Part shown: positions 23,451-32,096 of the stretch, one piece after another | How the letters are laid out: each line of letters begins with the position of its first letter | Position numbering within the stretch: position 1 is the first letter of the stretch | Source of the DNA: Streptomyces sp. DH-12 | GTDB taxonomy: Bacteria; Actinomycetota; Actinomycetes; Streptomycetales; Streptomycetaceae | Direction of reading: 5' to 3' | Assembly (NCBI RefSeq): GCF_002899455.1 | Contig: NZ_PPFB01000001.1 | Location: 6,828,501-6,892,500, forward strand | Length of the DNA: 64,000 nt | Made by a program: the position numbers and the translations under genes | Notes under the pieces: model-generated | Seen by the model: the letters and a program-made list of their open reading frames with translations, nothing else | What the model was told of the DNA's origin: nothing | Database searches by the model: none

Positions 23451-24425
23451 ATGACGACGGACAGCCGCGCCGGGACGGACCGCGAGCACCCGGGGAAGCC
23501 GGAGGTGCACCCCGTGGCCGGGCACATCGGGGCCGACATCACCGGGGTGGACCTCGCCGGGGACCTCGACGAGGAGACGGCCGCCTTGATCCGGGCGGCG
23601 GTGCTGCGCTGGAAGGTGGTCTTCTTCCGCGGCCAGCGCCTGGACCACGCCGGGCACGTGGCGCTGGCCCGCCGGTTCGGCGAACCGGTCGTCCTGCCCC
23701 GCCGGGGCTCGGCCTCCCCGGCGGACTTCCCCGAGATCGAGACGACCGCCGACCGCCTGGAACTCGGCGGCCGCTTCGGCATGGACCACGACGAATGGCT
23801 GCGGCGCCGCCGCCACACCCTGCTGCGCGGCTGGCACTGCGACCACGGCGCCCGCGTCGACCCGCCCGCCGCGACCATCCTGCGCGCCGAGACCGTCCCG
23901 CCCTACGGCGGCGACACCACCTGGGCGAACCTGGCCGCCGCCTACGCCGGACTGTCCGCCCCGGTGCGGGAGTTCGCCGACCGGCTGCGCGCCGAGCACC
24001 GGCTGGGCGTGGGCTACCAGCCCCGGCCCGGCGACGACGCCTATGTGCGCCACCTGCTGGACCACCAGACCGCCACCGAGCACCCGCTGGTGCGCGTCCA
24101 CCCCGAGACGGGGGAGCGCGTCCTGTTCGTCAACGGCTACTACGTCGAGCAGATCGCCGGCCTGTCCCGCCCCGAGAGCCGGGCCGTCCTGGACATGCTG
24201 CTGGAGCAGGCCACCCGGCCCGAGTACACCGTGCGGCTGCGCTGGGAGCCGGGCACCGTGGCGTTCTGGGACAACCGGGCCACCATCCACCTCGCCCCCG
24301 CGGACACGGCCCACCTCGACCACCCGCGGATCATGCACCGCGTGATGCTCGCCGGTGACGTCCCGGCCGGCGTGGACGGCACGCCCTCCCGGCCGCTCAC
24401 CGGCACCGCGCCGGGCCGCTGGTAG
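23451..24425 (+). CDS. TauD/TfdA-family Fe(II)/2-oxoglutarate dioxygenase
   Basis: 324 residues from the ATG at 23451. The Fe ligands are H129 and D131 in RGWHCDHGARVDPP and H280 in DNRATIHLAPAD; the 2-oxoglutarate-binding Arg lies in DHPRIMHRVMLAGD. Early landmarks are IGADITGVDLAGDLDEE and VVFFRGQRLDHAGHVALARR. The double-stranded beta-helix core is complete. Members hydroxylate taurine, alkylsulfonates, aryloxyalkanoates or secondary-metabolite intermediates, with succinate and CO2 as by-products. No transporter or sulfur-assimilation gene is adjacent, so the substrate is open. The ribosome site (GGAGTGGGA) is modest. Confidence 0.9.
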   Translation: MTTDSRAGTDREHPGKPEVHPVAGHIGADITGVDLAGDLDEETAALIRAAVLRWKVVFFRGQRLDHAGHVALARRFGEPVVLPRRGSASPADFPEIETTADRLELGGRFGMDHDEWLRRRRHTLLRGWHCDHGARVDPPAATILRAETVPPYGGDTTWANLAAAYAGLSAPVREFADRLRAEHRLGVGYQPRPGDDAYVRHLLDHQTATEHPLVRVHPETGERVLFVNGYYVEQIAGLSRPESRAVLDMLLEQATRPEYTVRLRWEPGTVAFWDNRATIHLAPADTAHLDHPRIMHRVMLAGDVPAGVDGTPSRPLTGTAPGRW

Positions 24426-25014
24426 CCGTCCCTGCGTCAGCGGAACGGTCACCTCGCCTTCCACGGCGCGCTCCACGGGCGGGGCGACCTCCTGCGCCCG
24501 CCGCCCGGTCGCCGCGACACGGCGCAGCCGGAGCGCCTCCGGGGTCACGTCGATCCCGCAGGGAGGACCTGAGGAACGGCGGGCCGCAGGCGGCCGAACC
24601 GGGCGAGAACAGCGACCGGTACGCCTTGCGCACCGGGAGCCGGAACCGCTTGCCCCGGTCCGGCCGCCGTCCGGTGCCGAGCGGCCCCGCGACCAGCCGC
24701 ATCCGGCGGGTCACCCGGGCCGGGGCGCCCGGCGCGCGGGTGGGTCCGGTGCCGAGGCGCTCGGCGATCACCGCCGCCGCCCCCGCCTCGGTCAGCGAGA
24801 AGAACCGGCGCAGCCGCGTCCGCCGCCCGTGGAGCACGCCGTGGAAGGCGAGGGAGTCGCCGCGCAGCGGACCGCAGCGGAAGTCCGCCTCGGTGACCCC
24901 GGCGACGTCCACCCGGGGGAGGGTGCGGGCGGCGTGCGTGAACGCCCCGCCGCCCGGAGCCAACCCCGTTCCGGTGTCGCCGAGTTGCGCGACGGGCCGG
25001 AAGGCGGGGGTCAA
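24397..25014 (-). pseudogene. Unrecognised, possibly decayed gene between dioxygenase and Sua5
   Basis: A minus-strand frame of 205 codons starts at the ATG 25014, 52 nt after the YciO/Sua5 stop. Its first two thirds have strong GC3 and protein-like text (VDVAGVTEADFRCGPLRGDS, then RRTRLRRFFSLTEAGAAAVI and KRFRLPVRKAYRSLF). From about 24560 the frame turns into Arg/Gly/Ala-rich low complexity, while another minus frame takes over coding character (VTPEALRLRRVAATGRRAQE, starting at 24548). The end overlaps the convergent dioxygenase by 29 nt. This looks like one gene broken by a frameshift, or a short unknown protein with a random tail. I do not recognise the family. Confidence 0.35.
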
Positions 25015-25066
25015 GGGGCGCGGACCTCGGTCTCCTCCGCCTCCGTCACCTCCGGGTCCTCTCCCG

Positions 25067-25687
25067 TCACTCGAAGCGCGAGACGTCGCCCGCGCCCGCC
25101 CGCACGATCTCCGCCTCGCCGCCGGAGAAGTCGACCACCGTGGTCGGCTCGGTGCCGCAGTCGCCGGAGTCGAGCACCGCGTCCACCGCGTGGTCGAGCC
25201 GGTCCTTGATCTCCCAGCCCTGGGTCATCGGCTCGTCCTCGCCGGGCAGCAGCAGGGTGCTGGACAGCAGCGGCTCGCCCAGCTCCGCCAGCAGCGCCTG
25301 GGTGACCACATGGTCCGGGATGCGCACGCCGACGGTCTTCTTCCTGGGGTGCTGCAGCATGCGCGGCACCTCCTTCGTCGCGGGCAGGATGAACGTGTAG
25401 CGGCCCGGGGTCGACGCCTTCACCGCGCGGAAGACGTCGTTGTCGATCCGTACGAACTGGCCGAGCTGCGCGAAGTCGCGGCACACCAGGGTGAAGTGGT
25501 GCCGGTCGTCCAGCTTGCGGATGGTGCGGATCCGGTCGATGCCGGTCCGGCTGCCCAGGCGGCAGCCGAGCGCGTAGCAGGAGTCCGTGGGGTACGCGAT
25601 CAGTGCGTCGTCGCGGACGGCGGCGGCGATCTGGCCGATGGTGCGCGGTTGGGGGTTGTCGGGGTGCACGTCGAAGTACTTGGCCAT
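25067..25687 (-). CDS. YciO/Sua5-family threonylcarbamoyl-AMP synthase-like protein
   Basis: 206 residues from the ATG at 25687. The YrdC/Sua5 fold is clear: GQIAAAVRDDALIAYPTDSC, YALGCRLGSRTGIDRIRTIR, KLDDRHHFTLVCRDFAQL, PGRYTFILPATKEVP and PRKKTVGVRIPDHV. The KxR...SxN nucleotide motif of true TsaC is altered: KLDDRHHFT instead of KRP..PL, which places it with the YciO branch. Some YciO proteins retain low threonylcarbamoyl-adenylate synthase activity, but their main role is uncertain. The ribosome site is weak (CGGTGA). The neighbouring pseudogene-like frame follows on the same strand. Confidence 0.88.
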   Translation of the reverse strand: MAKYFDVHPDNPQPRTIGQIAAAVRDDALIAYPTDSCYALGCRLGSRTGIDRIRTIRKLDDRHHFTLVCRDFAQLGQFVRIDNDVFRAVKASTPGRYTFILPATKEVPRMLQHPRKKTVGVRIPDHVVTQALLAELGEPLLSSTLLLPGEDEPMTQGWEIKDRLDHAVDAVLDSGDCGTEPTTVVDFSGGEAEIVRAGAGDVSRFE

Positions 25688-25848
25688 TCACCGAGCTTAT
25701 GCCGTCCGCGCCCCGCGCCGCGGCACACCTGCCCCGCGTCACCCGCGGGGGAGGGCCGGGCCCCTCGCGCCGGGACGAGCCGCCCCCACCCGTGGGGTAA
25801 CGTCCCCCGTCCGGGCCGAGGCGGCGAGGGGACGAGGGGAAGGCCGAG

Positions 25849-27339
25849 GTGACAGGCGGACAGGACGCGGTGCGAGGTACGGCGACGGGGGCGGCCGGAC
25901 GTCCGGGCTGGGCGCGTGAACTGCTCGAGCACCTGCGGCCGGCCGGGCGTGACGTCCGCCGGGTCGTGGACTGGCTGGCCGGTGCGGTGCGGGCGGAGGC
26001 GGCCCTCCGCGACGGCGCCGGCGACCTGCTCGCCGGGACCCCGCTGCCGCTGGACGAGCCCCTCGCCGCGGACGTCGCCTCCGGCCGGATCGCGTCCGCC
26101 GCGTGGGACGGGGACGGACGCCATCTGCGTCTGGTGCGGGTCGGACATCCCTCGGGCGCCTGCGTACTGGCCGTCTCCCGCGCGACGCCCTTCGACCGGG
26201 ACGCCTCGGACGTGGTCACGCACACCGCCCAGGTGATCGAACTGCTGCTCACCGCCCACGAGACGCGGGCGGCCGGCGTCCGGCTCCGGCGGGCCACAGC
26301 CGACCTGCGGCTGGCGATCCTCCAGCTGCTGATGGTCGAGGACACCGTCTCCGCGCGCCGGGTCGCCGCCGGCCTCTGGCCGGGCCTGCTCGACGCCGAC
26401 ACCGCCTGCGTCTACGTCCTGGAGTCCGACCCCGCCGTACGCGACCGGCTGGCCGCCGAGTGCATCGACCGCACCCGGGAGCAGGCGCTGGTGGTGCGCT
26501 GCCCGGCCGTGGACGGCCATGTGATCGTCCTCAGTCCGCGCGAGGCCACCGCCGGCGACCTGCGGTCCCTGGTCGAGCACCATCCCGACACCTTCGTCGG
26601 CGGCAGCGTCCGGCAGAGCCTGGCGCGCACCGCCACCGCCTACGGACAGGCCGTCAGCGCGCTGGCCGTGGCCCGGTTCCGGCCGGACAGGACGGCCGTG
26701 TACGCCGAGCGCACCCACCCCGGGCTGCTGACGGACCCGGCGGCCCTGCGCACCTGGGCGGCGCGGGTGCTGCGCCCGCTCGACGCGCTGCCCCACCACA
26801 CCCGCGCCGAGCTGCTCGCCACCACCCGGCTCGGCCTGGAGTTCACCGCCGTCGCCACCGCCAAGATCCTCGGCGTCAGCCGCAACACCGTGCGCGCCCG
26901 CATGGACCGCGTGGAGTCCATGCTCGGCGTCGACTTCGGCGACGTGACCGTGCGGGCCGCGGTGCACCTGGCGCTGCACACCCAGATCGACCTGCTGGAC
27001 GGTCAGGAGCCCGCCGGCTCCCGGGCGAGCGCGCGGCGCCTGGCCGAGCTGCTGTCCGGACCGGCCGTCTCCGCCTGGGCGCGGGAGCTGCTGGGCCGCC
27101 TCGACGACGACCCGCGCGACGTGCGCCGCACCCTGCGCACCTGGATCGCCGCCGGGGCCAACGCCGAGCGGGCCGCGCAGGCGCTCGGCGTGCACGCCCA
27201 GACCGTGCGCGAACACGTACGCAGCGCCGAACCGGCCCTGGAGCGGCAGCTGCTGGCCGGCGGGAGCGATCTCTACGAGGTCGTCCTGGCCCATCTGGCG
27301 GTCGGGGACCTGGAGCAGCCGCTCCTCGCGGGGGAGTGA
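25849..27339 (+). CDS. PucR-type helix-turn-helix regulator
   Basis: 496 residues from the GTG at 25849, after AGGGGAAGG. The N-terminal half looks like a PucR/CdaR sensory region (RRVVDWLAGAVRAEAALRDG, VVTHTAQVIELLLTAHETRA, then a GGDEF-like middle segment without catalytic motifs). Two helix-turn-helix segments are present: ATAKILGVSRNTVRARMDRV at about 344-363 and AAQALGVHAQTVREHVRSAE at about 443-462. The first is followed by VESMLGVDFGDVTVRAAVHL, so the HTH_30-like unit seems duplicated. Such proteins regulate purine, amino-acid or secondary metabolism. No obvious target operon is adjacent. A 16-bp palindrome lies 17 nt after its stop. Confidence 0.8.
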   Translation: MTGGQDAVRGTATGAAGRPGWARELLEHLRPAGRDVRRVVDWLAGAVRAEAALRDGAGDLLAGTPLPLDEPLAADVASGRIASAAWDGDGRHLRLVRVGHPSGACVLAVSRATPFDRDASDVVTHTAQVIELLLTAHETRAAGVRLRRATADLRLAILQLLMVEDTVSARRVAAGLWPGLLDADTACVYVLESDPAVRDRLAAECIDRTREQALVVRCPAVDGHVIVLSPREATAGDLRSLVEHHPDTFVGGSVRQSLARTATAYGQAVSALAVARFRPDRTAVYAERTHPGLLTDPAALRTWAARVLRPLDALPHHTRAELLATTRLGLEFTAVATAKILGVSRNTVRARMDRVESMLGVDFGDVTVRAAVHLALHTQIDLLDGQEPAGSRASARRLAELLSGPAVSAWARELLGRLDDDPRDVRRTLRTWIAAGANAERAAQALGVHAQTVREHVRSAEPALERQLLAGGSDLYEVVLAHLAVGDLEQPLLAGE

Positions 27340-27356
27340 ACCGGGCGATTCGGACG

Positions 27357-27372
27357 CACCTGTGCACAGGTG
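27357..27372. repeat. 16-bp perfect palindrome downstream of the PucR-like gene
   Basis: CACCTGTGCACAGGTG, fully self-complementary, in the 256-nt gap between the PucR-like stop (27339) and the small gene at 27596. The centre lacks a loop, so it looks more like a protein-binding site than a terminator. It may be the operator for the small downstream gene. The rest of the gap shows no gene; TAGTTT (27432-27437) is a possible -10. Confidence 0.45.
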
Positions 27373-27595
27373 AGTCCCGCGGACCCGCACGGCGGGCACC
27401 GGCGCGATACACAGACAAGCCCCGACGTGCATAGTTTCGAGCCATGGCGGGGGCGCGACCGGAACGGGGGACCGGTCGGCCTCCGCCTCCTGGTGTGCCC
27501 GCCTCCGGGCCGGGTACCCGGCCGCCGCTGTGAGCCCGCCCCCCGCACGGCGGTCCGGGGCGGGCGGTGGACGAGCACCGCGAGGGGAGACCCGC

Positions 27596-27832
27596 ATGAC
27601 CAGCGAGACGGAGACCGGCGGCGTCACCGGCACGAAGGACAAGGACTACAACCTCCTCTGGTACGTCGAGGCGTGCCTCAGCAACGCGCTGCGGCTGGAG
27701 GACTACATCCAGGACGCGGAGCGGGCCGGGGACACCGAGGTCGCCGACCTGTTCCGCAAGGCCCAGGCGGACAGCCGCAAGGGCGCCGAACTCGGTAAGG
27801 AGCTGCTGCGCACCCGTCTGAACGGCGGCTGA
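27596..27832 (+). CDS. Small helical protein, unknown
   Basis: 78 residues from the ATG at 27596, six nt after GAGGGGAGA. After a Thr/Glu/Gly-rich start (MTSETETGGVTGTKDKDYNL) the chain is almost entirely amphipathic helix: LWYVEACLSNALRLEDYIQD, ADLFRKAQADSRKGAELGKE. This is a two-helix hairpin like that of small ferritin-like or stress-associated proteins, with several Glu/Asp/His-poor heptads, so metal binding is not evident. A strong hairpin follows 11 nt after the stop. I recognise similar small proteins only as hypothetical streptomycete genes. Probably monocistronic. Confidence 0.7.
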   Translation: MTSETETGGVTGTKDKDYNLLWYVEACLSNALRLEDYIQDAERAGDTEVADLFRKAQADSRKGAELGKELLRTRLNGG

Positions 27833-27843
27833 GCACCGCGCGC

Positions 27844-27891
27844 CGCGAGGCCCGGTCCACCGCACAGGGACGCGGTGGACCGGGCCTCGCG
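27844..27891 (+). terminator. Strong hairpin terminator after the small helical gene
   Basis: A perfect 20-bp stem, CGCGAGGCCCGGTCCACCGC (27844-27863) with its complement at 27872-27891, closes an 8-nt loop 11 nt after the stop codon at 27832. No T tract. It separates the small gene from catalase. The following 200 nt hold no gene I can support. Confidence 0.75.
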
Positions 27892-28090
27892 CGTGTCCGT
27901 TCCGCGGGAACCCCCCGGCGCGGCCGGACGGTCCGCCGCACCGCCCGGGCCGTCGCGCTCCGCGGCGCTCCGGTCGCCGACCGTCCCGATCGGGGGCAGC
28001 ATGGCCCTCGTACGCACGCCGCCGGCGGGACGTGAGCGCGGCCGGGCGCCCGTTCGCCCGGTCTTCTCCGCGAACGGGCCGCGTCCGCGT

Positions 28091-28114
28091 GCATGACGTC
28101 GCGGCACCGGGTAC
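28091..28114 (+). promoter_or_regulatory. Possible SigB-type promoter of the catalase gene
   Basis: GCAT (28091-28094), a 14-nt spacer and GGGTAC (28109-28114) match the streptomycete SigB pattern GNNT-N14-16-GGGTAT/C. It would start transcription near 28121, giving a leader of about 90 nt. GGGTAC is part of a local GGGTACCC palindrome, so chance occurrence is possible. Confidence 0.35.
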
Positions 28115-28209
28115 CCGGGCCGCCCGCCGAAAACCGGCCGACGGCCCGGGGCCCGCCACGCCCCGGCGCGCCACCGGCCAAGAGCAGCAGCGCAAGGAGC
28201 CGAACGATC

Positions 28210-29868
28210 ATGACGGACGTTTCGAGCCAGGGCCCCGCTCCCGGCGACGACCGCAAGGTACTCACCAACCGGCAGGGCCACCCGGTCTACGACAACCAGA
28301 ACCAGCGCACCGTCGGCTCCCGGGGCCCGGCCACGCTGGAGAACTACCAGTTCCTCGAGAAGATCAGCCACTTCGACCGGGAGCGCATCCCCGAGCGCGT
28401 CGTGCACGCCCGCGGCGTCACCGCGTACGGCTACTTCGAGGCGTACGGCAAGTGGGGCGACGAGCCGATCTCCCGCTACACCCGCGCCAAGCTCTTCCAG
28501 GAGGAGGGCAAGCGCACCGACCTCGCCGTCCGCTTCTCCACCGTCATCGGCGGCCGTGACTCCTCCGAGGCGGCCCGTGACCCGCGCGGCTTCGCCGTGA
28601 AGTTCTACACCGAGGACGGCAACTGGGACCTCGTCGGCAACAACCTGGGGGTCTTCTTCATCCGGGACGCCATCAAGTTCCCCGACGTCATCCACGCCCT
28701 CAAGCCCGACCCGGTGACCTTCGAGCAGCAGCCGCGCCGCATCTTCGACTTCATGTCGCAGACGCCCGAGTGCATGCACATGCTGGTCAACCTGTTCAGC
28801 CCGCGCGGCATCCCGGCGGACTACCGCCACATGCAGGGCTTCGGCGTGAACACCTACAAGTGGGTCAACGCCGAGGGCGAGACCAAGCTGGTCAAGTACC
28901 ACTGGATGCCCAAGCAGGGCGTGCGCTCCATGACCGAGGAGGACGCGGCGAACGTCCAGGCGCAGGGCCTCGGCCACGCCACCAAGGACCTCTACGAGGC
29001 CGTCGAGCGCGGTGACCACCCCGAGTGGGAGCTGCTCGTCCAGATGATGGACGACCACGAGCACCCGGAGCTGGACTTCGACCCGCTGGACGACACCAAG
29101 ACCTGGCCCGAGCAGGAGTTCCCGCCGAAGCCCGTGGGCCGGATGGTGCTCAACCGGATGCCGGACAACTTCTTCGCCGAGAACGAGCAGATCTCCTTCG
29201 GCACCGGCGTCCTCGTCGACGGCCTGGACTTCTCCGACGACAAGATGCTCGTCGGCCGGACCTTCTCCTACAGCGACACCCAGCGCTACCGGGTCGGCCC
29301 GAACTACCTCCAGCTCCCGGTCAACCAGGCGAAGAACGCCGAGGTCCACACCAACCAGCGCGACGGCCTCATGGCCTACTACCAGGACGGCGGCGGGGAG
29401 AACCCGCACGTGAACTACGAGCCGTCGATCACCGGCGGGCTGCGCGAGGCCCAGTACCCGACGCACGACGTGCAGGGCCCGGAGATCCGCGGCCGGCTCA
29501 CCCGCGCGAGGATCGAGCGCACCAACGACTACATGCAGGCCGGCCAGCGCTACCTGCTGATGGAGGACTGGGAGCGCGACGACCTGGTGAAGAACTTCAT
29601 CGACCTGCTCTCCCAGTGCGACCGCCCGGTGCAGGAGCGCATGGTGTGGCACTTCCTGCTGGTGGAGAACGACCTGGGCCGCCGGGTCGGCGAGGGCCTC
29701 GGCATCATGCCGGAGGACGTCGCCCACCTGGAGCCGCTGGCCAGCCAGACCCTCACCGAGGAGGACCGCAAGCGGCTCGCCAACCTGGGCGACAACCCGC
29801 CGCGCGACGTGGAGGGGCTCACCATGACCCACTGCGTCCCCGACGAGCGGCACGTGGTCACCCGCTGA
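28210..29868 (+). CDS. Monofunctional heme catalase
   Basis: 552 residues from the ATG at 28210, nine nt after AAGGAG. Decomposes hydrogen peroxide to water and oxygen. The distal His is H66 in ERVVHARGVTAYGYFEAYG, and the proximal heme-ligand Tyr is Y354 in RTFSYSDTQRYRVG. Further signatures are AVRFSTVIGG, ARDPRGFAVKFYTEDGNWDL and FFIRDAIKFPDVIHALKPDP. Length fits the small-subunit clades with a slightly longer C-terminus. No Fur-like CatR gene is beside it, so control may be through the possible SigB-type promoter upstream. The stop lies only 4 nt from the stop of the convergent kinase-like gene. Cytoplasmic; no signal peptide. Confidence 0.96.
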   Translation: MTDVSSQGPAPGDDRKVLTNRQGHPVYDNQNQRTVGSRGPATLENYQFLEKISHFDRERIPERVVHARGVTAYGYFEAYGKWGDEPISRYTRAKLFQEEGKRTDLAVRFSTVIGGRDSSEAARDPRGFAVKFYTEDGNWDLVGNNLGVFFIRDAIKFPDVIHALKPDPVTFEQQPRRIFDFMSQTPECMHMLVNLFSPRGIPADYRHMQGFGVNTYKWVNAEGETKLVKYHWMPKQGVRSMTEEDAANVQAQGLGHATKDLYEAVERGDHPEWELLVQMMDDHEHPELDFDPLDDTKTWPEQEFPPKPVGRMVLNRMPDNFFAENEQISFGTGVLVDGLDFSDDKMLVGRTFSYSDTQRYRVGPNYLQLPVNQAKNAEVHTNQRDGLMAYYQDGGGENPHVNYEPSITGGLREAQYPTHDVQGPEIRGRLTRARIERTNDYMQAGQRYLLMEDWERDDLVKNFIDLLSQCDRPVQERMVWHFLLVENDLGRRVGEGLGIMPEDVAHLEPLASQTLTEEDRKRLANLGDNPPRDVEGLTMTHCVPDERHVVTR

Positions 29869-29872
29869 GGGA

Positions 29873-30754
29873 TCACAGGGACAGCGCGGACCGGGCCACG
29901 CCGAGTGCCCGCTCGGCGTAGCCCCGGCCGAACAGCACGGCGTGCACCAGCAGCGGGAACAGCTGGTGCACGCCGACGCGTGCCCGCCACCCCTCGGCGA
30001 GCGGCGCCACGTCCTGACAGCCCTCGAGGACGACGTCCAGCAGGGGGCACCCGAACAGCGCCAGCATCGCCAGGTCGGTCTCCCGGTGCCCGCCGTGCGC
30101 GGCCGGGTCGATCACACGGACCCTGCCGTCCGCGCCCCACAGCACGTTGCCGTTCCACAGGTCGCCGTGCAGCCGCGCGGGCGGCTCGGCGGGTCCCGCG
30201 AGATCCGGCAGCCGCGCGCACACCCGCTCGACCACCGCCGCCTCCCCGGCGTCCACCGTGCCCGCGTCGACCGCCCGGCGCAGATACGGCAGCACCCGGT
30301 GCTCCGCGTACCAGCCGGGCCAGTCGTCGCCGGTGACGTTGCGCAGGGGGGCACGCCCGATGAACGCCTCCACCGGCCCGCCCGGCGGCGGCGACCCGAA
30401 CGCGGGGGCGCCGGCCGCGTGCAGACCCGCCAGCTCACGCCCGAACCGCAGCGCCGCCTCCCGGCCGGGCCGTCCCTCCGCCACCCGGTCGAGCACCAGC
30501 CACGCCCCCTCCCGGCCGTGCACCCGCGGCACCGGGGGCGCGCCCGCCTCGGCCAGCCAGCGCAGCCCGGCCATCTCGGCGCGCGCCGCCTCCGCGTCCT
30601 CCGCGCGCTTCACGACCACCGTCCGGCCGTCGTCCAGGGCGGCCTCGGCGAGCGAGCCGGACAGCGGCCGCACCCCGGTCACCGCCCTCCCGGTCAGCCG
30701 CGCCGCCACGGCGCCGGGCCCCTCCTCGCCGGACACGGGGGACGACACGGTCAT
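29873..30754 (-). CDS. Fructosamine-kinase family protein
   Basis: 293 residues from the ATG at 30754, seven nt after GAGGAGG. It has the aminoglycoside-phosphotransferase-like fold of the fructosamine/ketosamine-3-kinase family: RPLSGSLAEAALDDGRTVVV with the ATP-site Lys in VVVKR, FIGRAPLRN, the catalytic loop RLHGDLWNGNVLWG, and the metal-binding VIDPAAHGGHRETDLAMLAL. These are family hallmarks. It phosphorylates ketoamine (Amadori) adducts or small sugars, contributing to protein deglycation; the substrate here is not proven. Upstream in-frame extension is non-coding. Tail-to-tail with catalase. Confidence 0.9.
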   Translation of the reverse strand: MTVSSPVSGEEGPGAVAARLTGRAVTGVRPLSGSLAEAALDDGRTVVVKRAEDAEAARAEMAGLRWLAEAGAPPVPRVHGREGAWLVLDRVAEGRPGREAALRFGRELAGLHAAGAPAFGSPPPGGPVEAFIGRAPLRNVTGDDWPGWYAEHRVLPYLRRAVDAGTVDAGEAAVVERVCARLPDLAGPAEPPARLHGDLWNGNVLWGADGRVRVIDPAAHGGHRETDLAMLALFGCPLLDVVLEGCQDVAPLAEGWRARVGVHQLFPLLVHAVLFGRGYAERALGVARSALSL

Positions 30755-30893
30755 CGGCGGCCTCCTCGGCTCACGGTCTCCTCGGCTTGACGGCCCGCCC
30801 AGCGTACGGGCCCGGCGCGGGCGGCGGGCGCTCACGCGGGACGGTGAAAAACCCGCTCCGTCCGATGCGAGCGCGCCACGCCGGGGGACCACT

Positions 30894-31223
30894 GTGAATA
30901 TGACCAGTTCATCGTTCCAGCGCACCCTCACCCTGCCCGCCACCCTCTGCGAACAGGCCGTCCCGTACCTGGAGCAGGCCGCCCGGCGGACGGTCGACGG
31001 AGCGGGGGTCCCGCTGAAGGCGTTCCGCGCGGCCGCCGACGGCGACTGCACCCTCCCGGTCTCCGTGGTCGAACAGGCGGCGGGCTGCCTGCTGGTCCTG
31101 GCCACCGAGACCGCGCAGAGCGTCCGGCCCTCGGCGCTGCGCGCCGTCATCGGTGTCGCCCTCAGCCTGCGCGACGCCGTCGAGGCGGTCCGCCGGCCCG
31201 CCCTCACCACCCGGTTCTGGTGA
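30894..31223 (+). CDS. Small unknown protein
   Basis: 109 residues from the GTG at 30894, five nt after GGGGGA; the ATG six nt later is the alternative start. Text is hydrophobic and helical: RTLTLPATLCEQAVPYLEQA, VSVVEQAAGCLLVLATETAQ, then ALRAVIGVALSLRDAVEAVR. It has two Cys in the interior and no clear signal peptide. Codon use is normal. It precedes the DoxX gene by 70 nt on the same strand. I do not recognise the family. Confidence 0.55.
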   Translation: MNMTSSSFQRTLTLPATLCEQAVPYLEQAARRTVDGAGVPLKAFRAAADGDCTLPVSVVEQAAGCLLVLATETAQSVRPSALRAVIGVALSLRDAVEAVRRPALTTRFW

Positions 31224-31293
31224 CGGCCCGCCGCATGCTCCCCGCCCGGCGGGGAACCCGGCGCACCGCACCCTCCACACTCCAGGAGTAGGA

Positions 31294-31827
31294 ATGAGCC
31301 TGTTGCGCGTCCTCGGCCGGCCGATGCTGGCTTCGATGTTCATCGCGGGCGGACTGGACTCCGTACGGCACCCGCAGAGGGTCGCCCCCATGGCCGAGCC
31401 CGTGGTCCGGTCCGTCACCGGCCGCGTCCCCATGCTGCCGGACCGCACCGAGGACTCCGTGCGCCTCAACGGTGCCGTCCAGGTGGTCGGGGGCCTGCTG
31501 CTGGCCACCGGACGGCTGTCCCGCCCGGCCGCCCTCGCGGTCGCCCTCACCCTGGTGCCCACCACGCTCGCCGCGCACCGTTTCTGGGAGGAGGAGGACC
31601 CCGACACGAAGTCCCAGCAGCGGATCCACTTCCTGAAGAACCTCTCCATGCTGGGCGGGCTGTTGATCGCGGCGGACGACACCGGGTCCGCACCCTCGCT
31701 GCTGTGGCGCAGCCGGCACACCGCCCACGACCTGCGCCGCGAGGCCCGCATCGCCCGGCGGGCCTTCAAGGCCGGCGTCGGCCCCGGCGCGGCGGCGGGA
31801 CGTGCCCGCGCCAAGCTCCCCGGCTGA
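31294..31827 (+). CDS. DoxX-family membrane protein
   Basis: 177 residues from the ATG at 31294, seven nt after CAGGAG. It opens with GRPMLASMFIAGGLDSVRHP, a typical DoxX first helix and loop, followed by VQVVGGLLLATGRLSRPAAL, LALTLVPTTLAAHRFWEEED and a final helix around NLSMLGGLLIAADD. Four membrane helices are expected; the C-terminal 50 residues are soluble, basic and Ala-rich. In mycobacteria DoxX forms a membrane oxidoreductase complex with SodA and SseA; whether this copy does so is unknown. A hairpin lies 55 nt after the stop. Confidence 0.88.
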   Translation: MSLLRVLGRPMLASMFIAGGLDSVRHPQRVAPMAEPVVRSVTGRVPMLPDRTEDSVRLNGAVQVVGGLLLATGRLSRPAALAVALTLVPTTLAAHRFWEEEDPDTKSQQRIHFLKNLSMLGGLLIAADDTGSAPSLLWRSRHTAHDLRREARIARRAFKAGVGPGAAAGRARAKLPG

Positions 31828-31882
31828 CCGGGAGCGGGCCCCCTTCCCGCGCCTCAGCTCCTTCAAACCCCTTGTGAGCAAC

Positions 31883-31915
31883 CGCACTCGCGTGGCCAAG
31901 TGCCGCGCGAGTGCG
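31883..31915. terminator. Hairpin downstream of doxX
   Basis: Arms CGCACTCGCG (31883-31892) and CGCGAGTGCG (31906-31915) with a 13-nt loop, 55 nt past the doxX stop. Probably a terminator. The rest of 31828-32096 should carry the MFS promoter; TTGACC (31921-31926) is the best -35-like hexamer, without a good partner. Confidence 0.45.
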
Positions 31916-32096
31916 CGTGTTTGACCCCTTCGCCCCCGCACGGTACCCGCTGCCTGGACATGACTCGGGGGTCCCTTCTGCCACGATGGTGCGCGCCCGA
32001 TCCCGGCGACGGGAAACGCCGCGCAGCGCAGCCGGCGTCCTTCTTCCCGCGCCCACTCACCCGAGCCCCGACGGGCTCCTCCCCGAGTAGCGCACC

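Noticed and set aside
27844..27891. Long inverted repeat as part of a CRISPR array or transposon end.
   Set aside because: It occurs once, directly after a stop codon, with no repeat units, target duplication or transposase nearby; a terminator is simpler.
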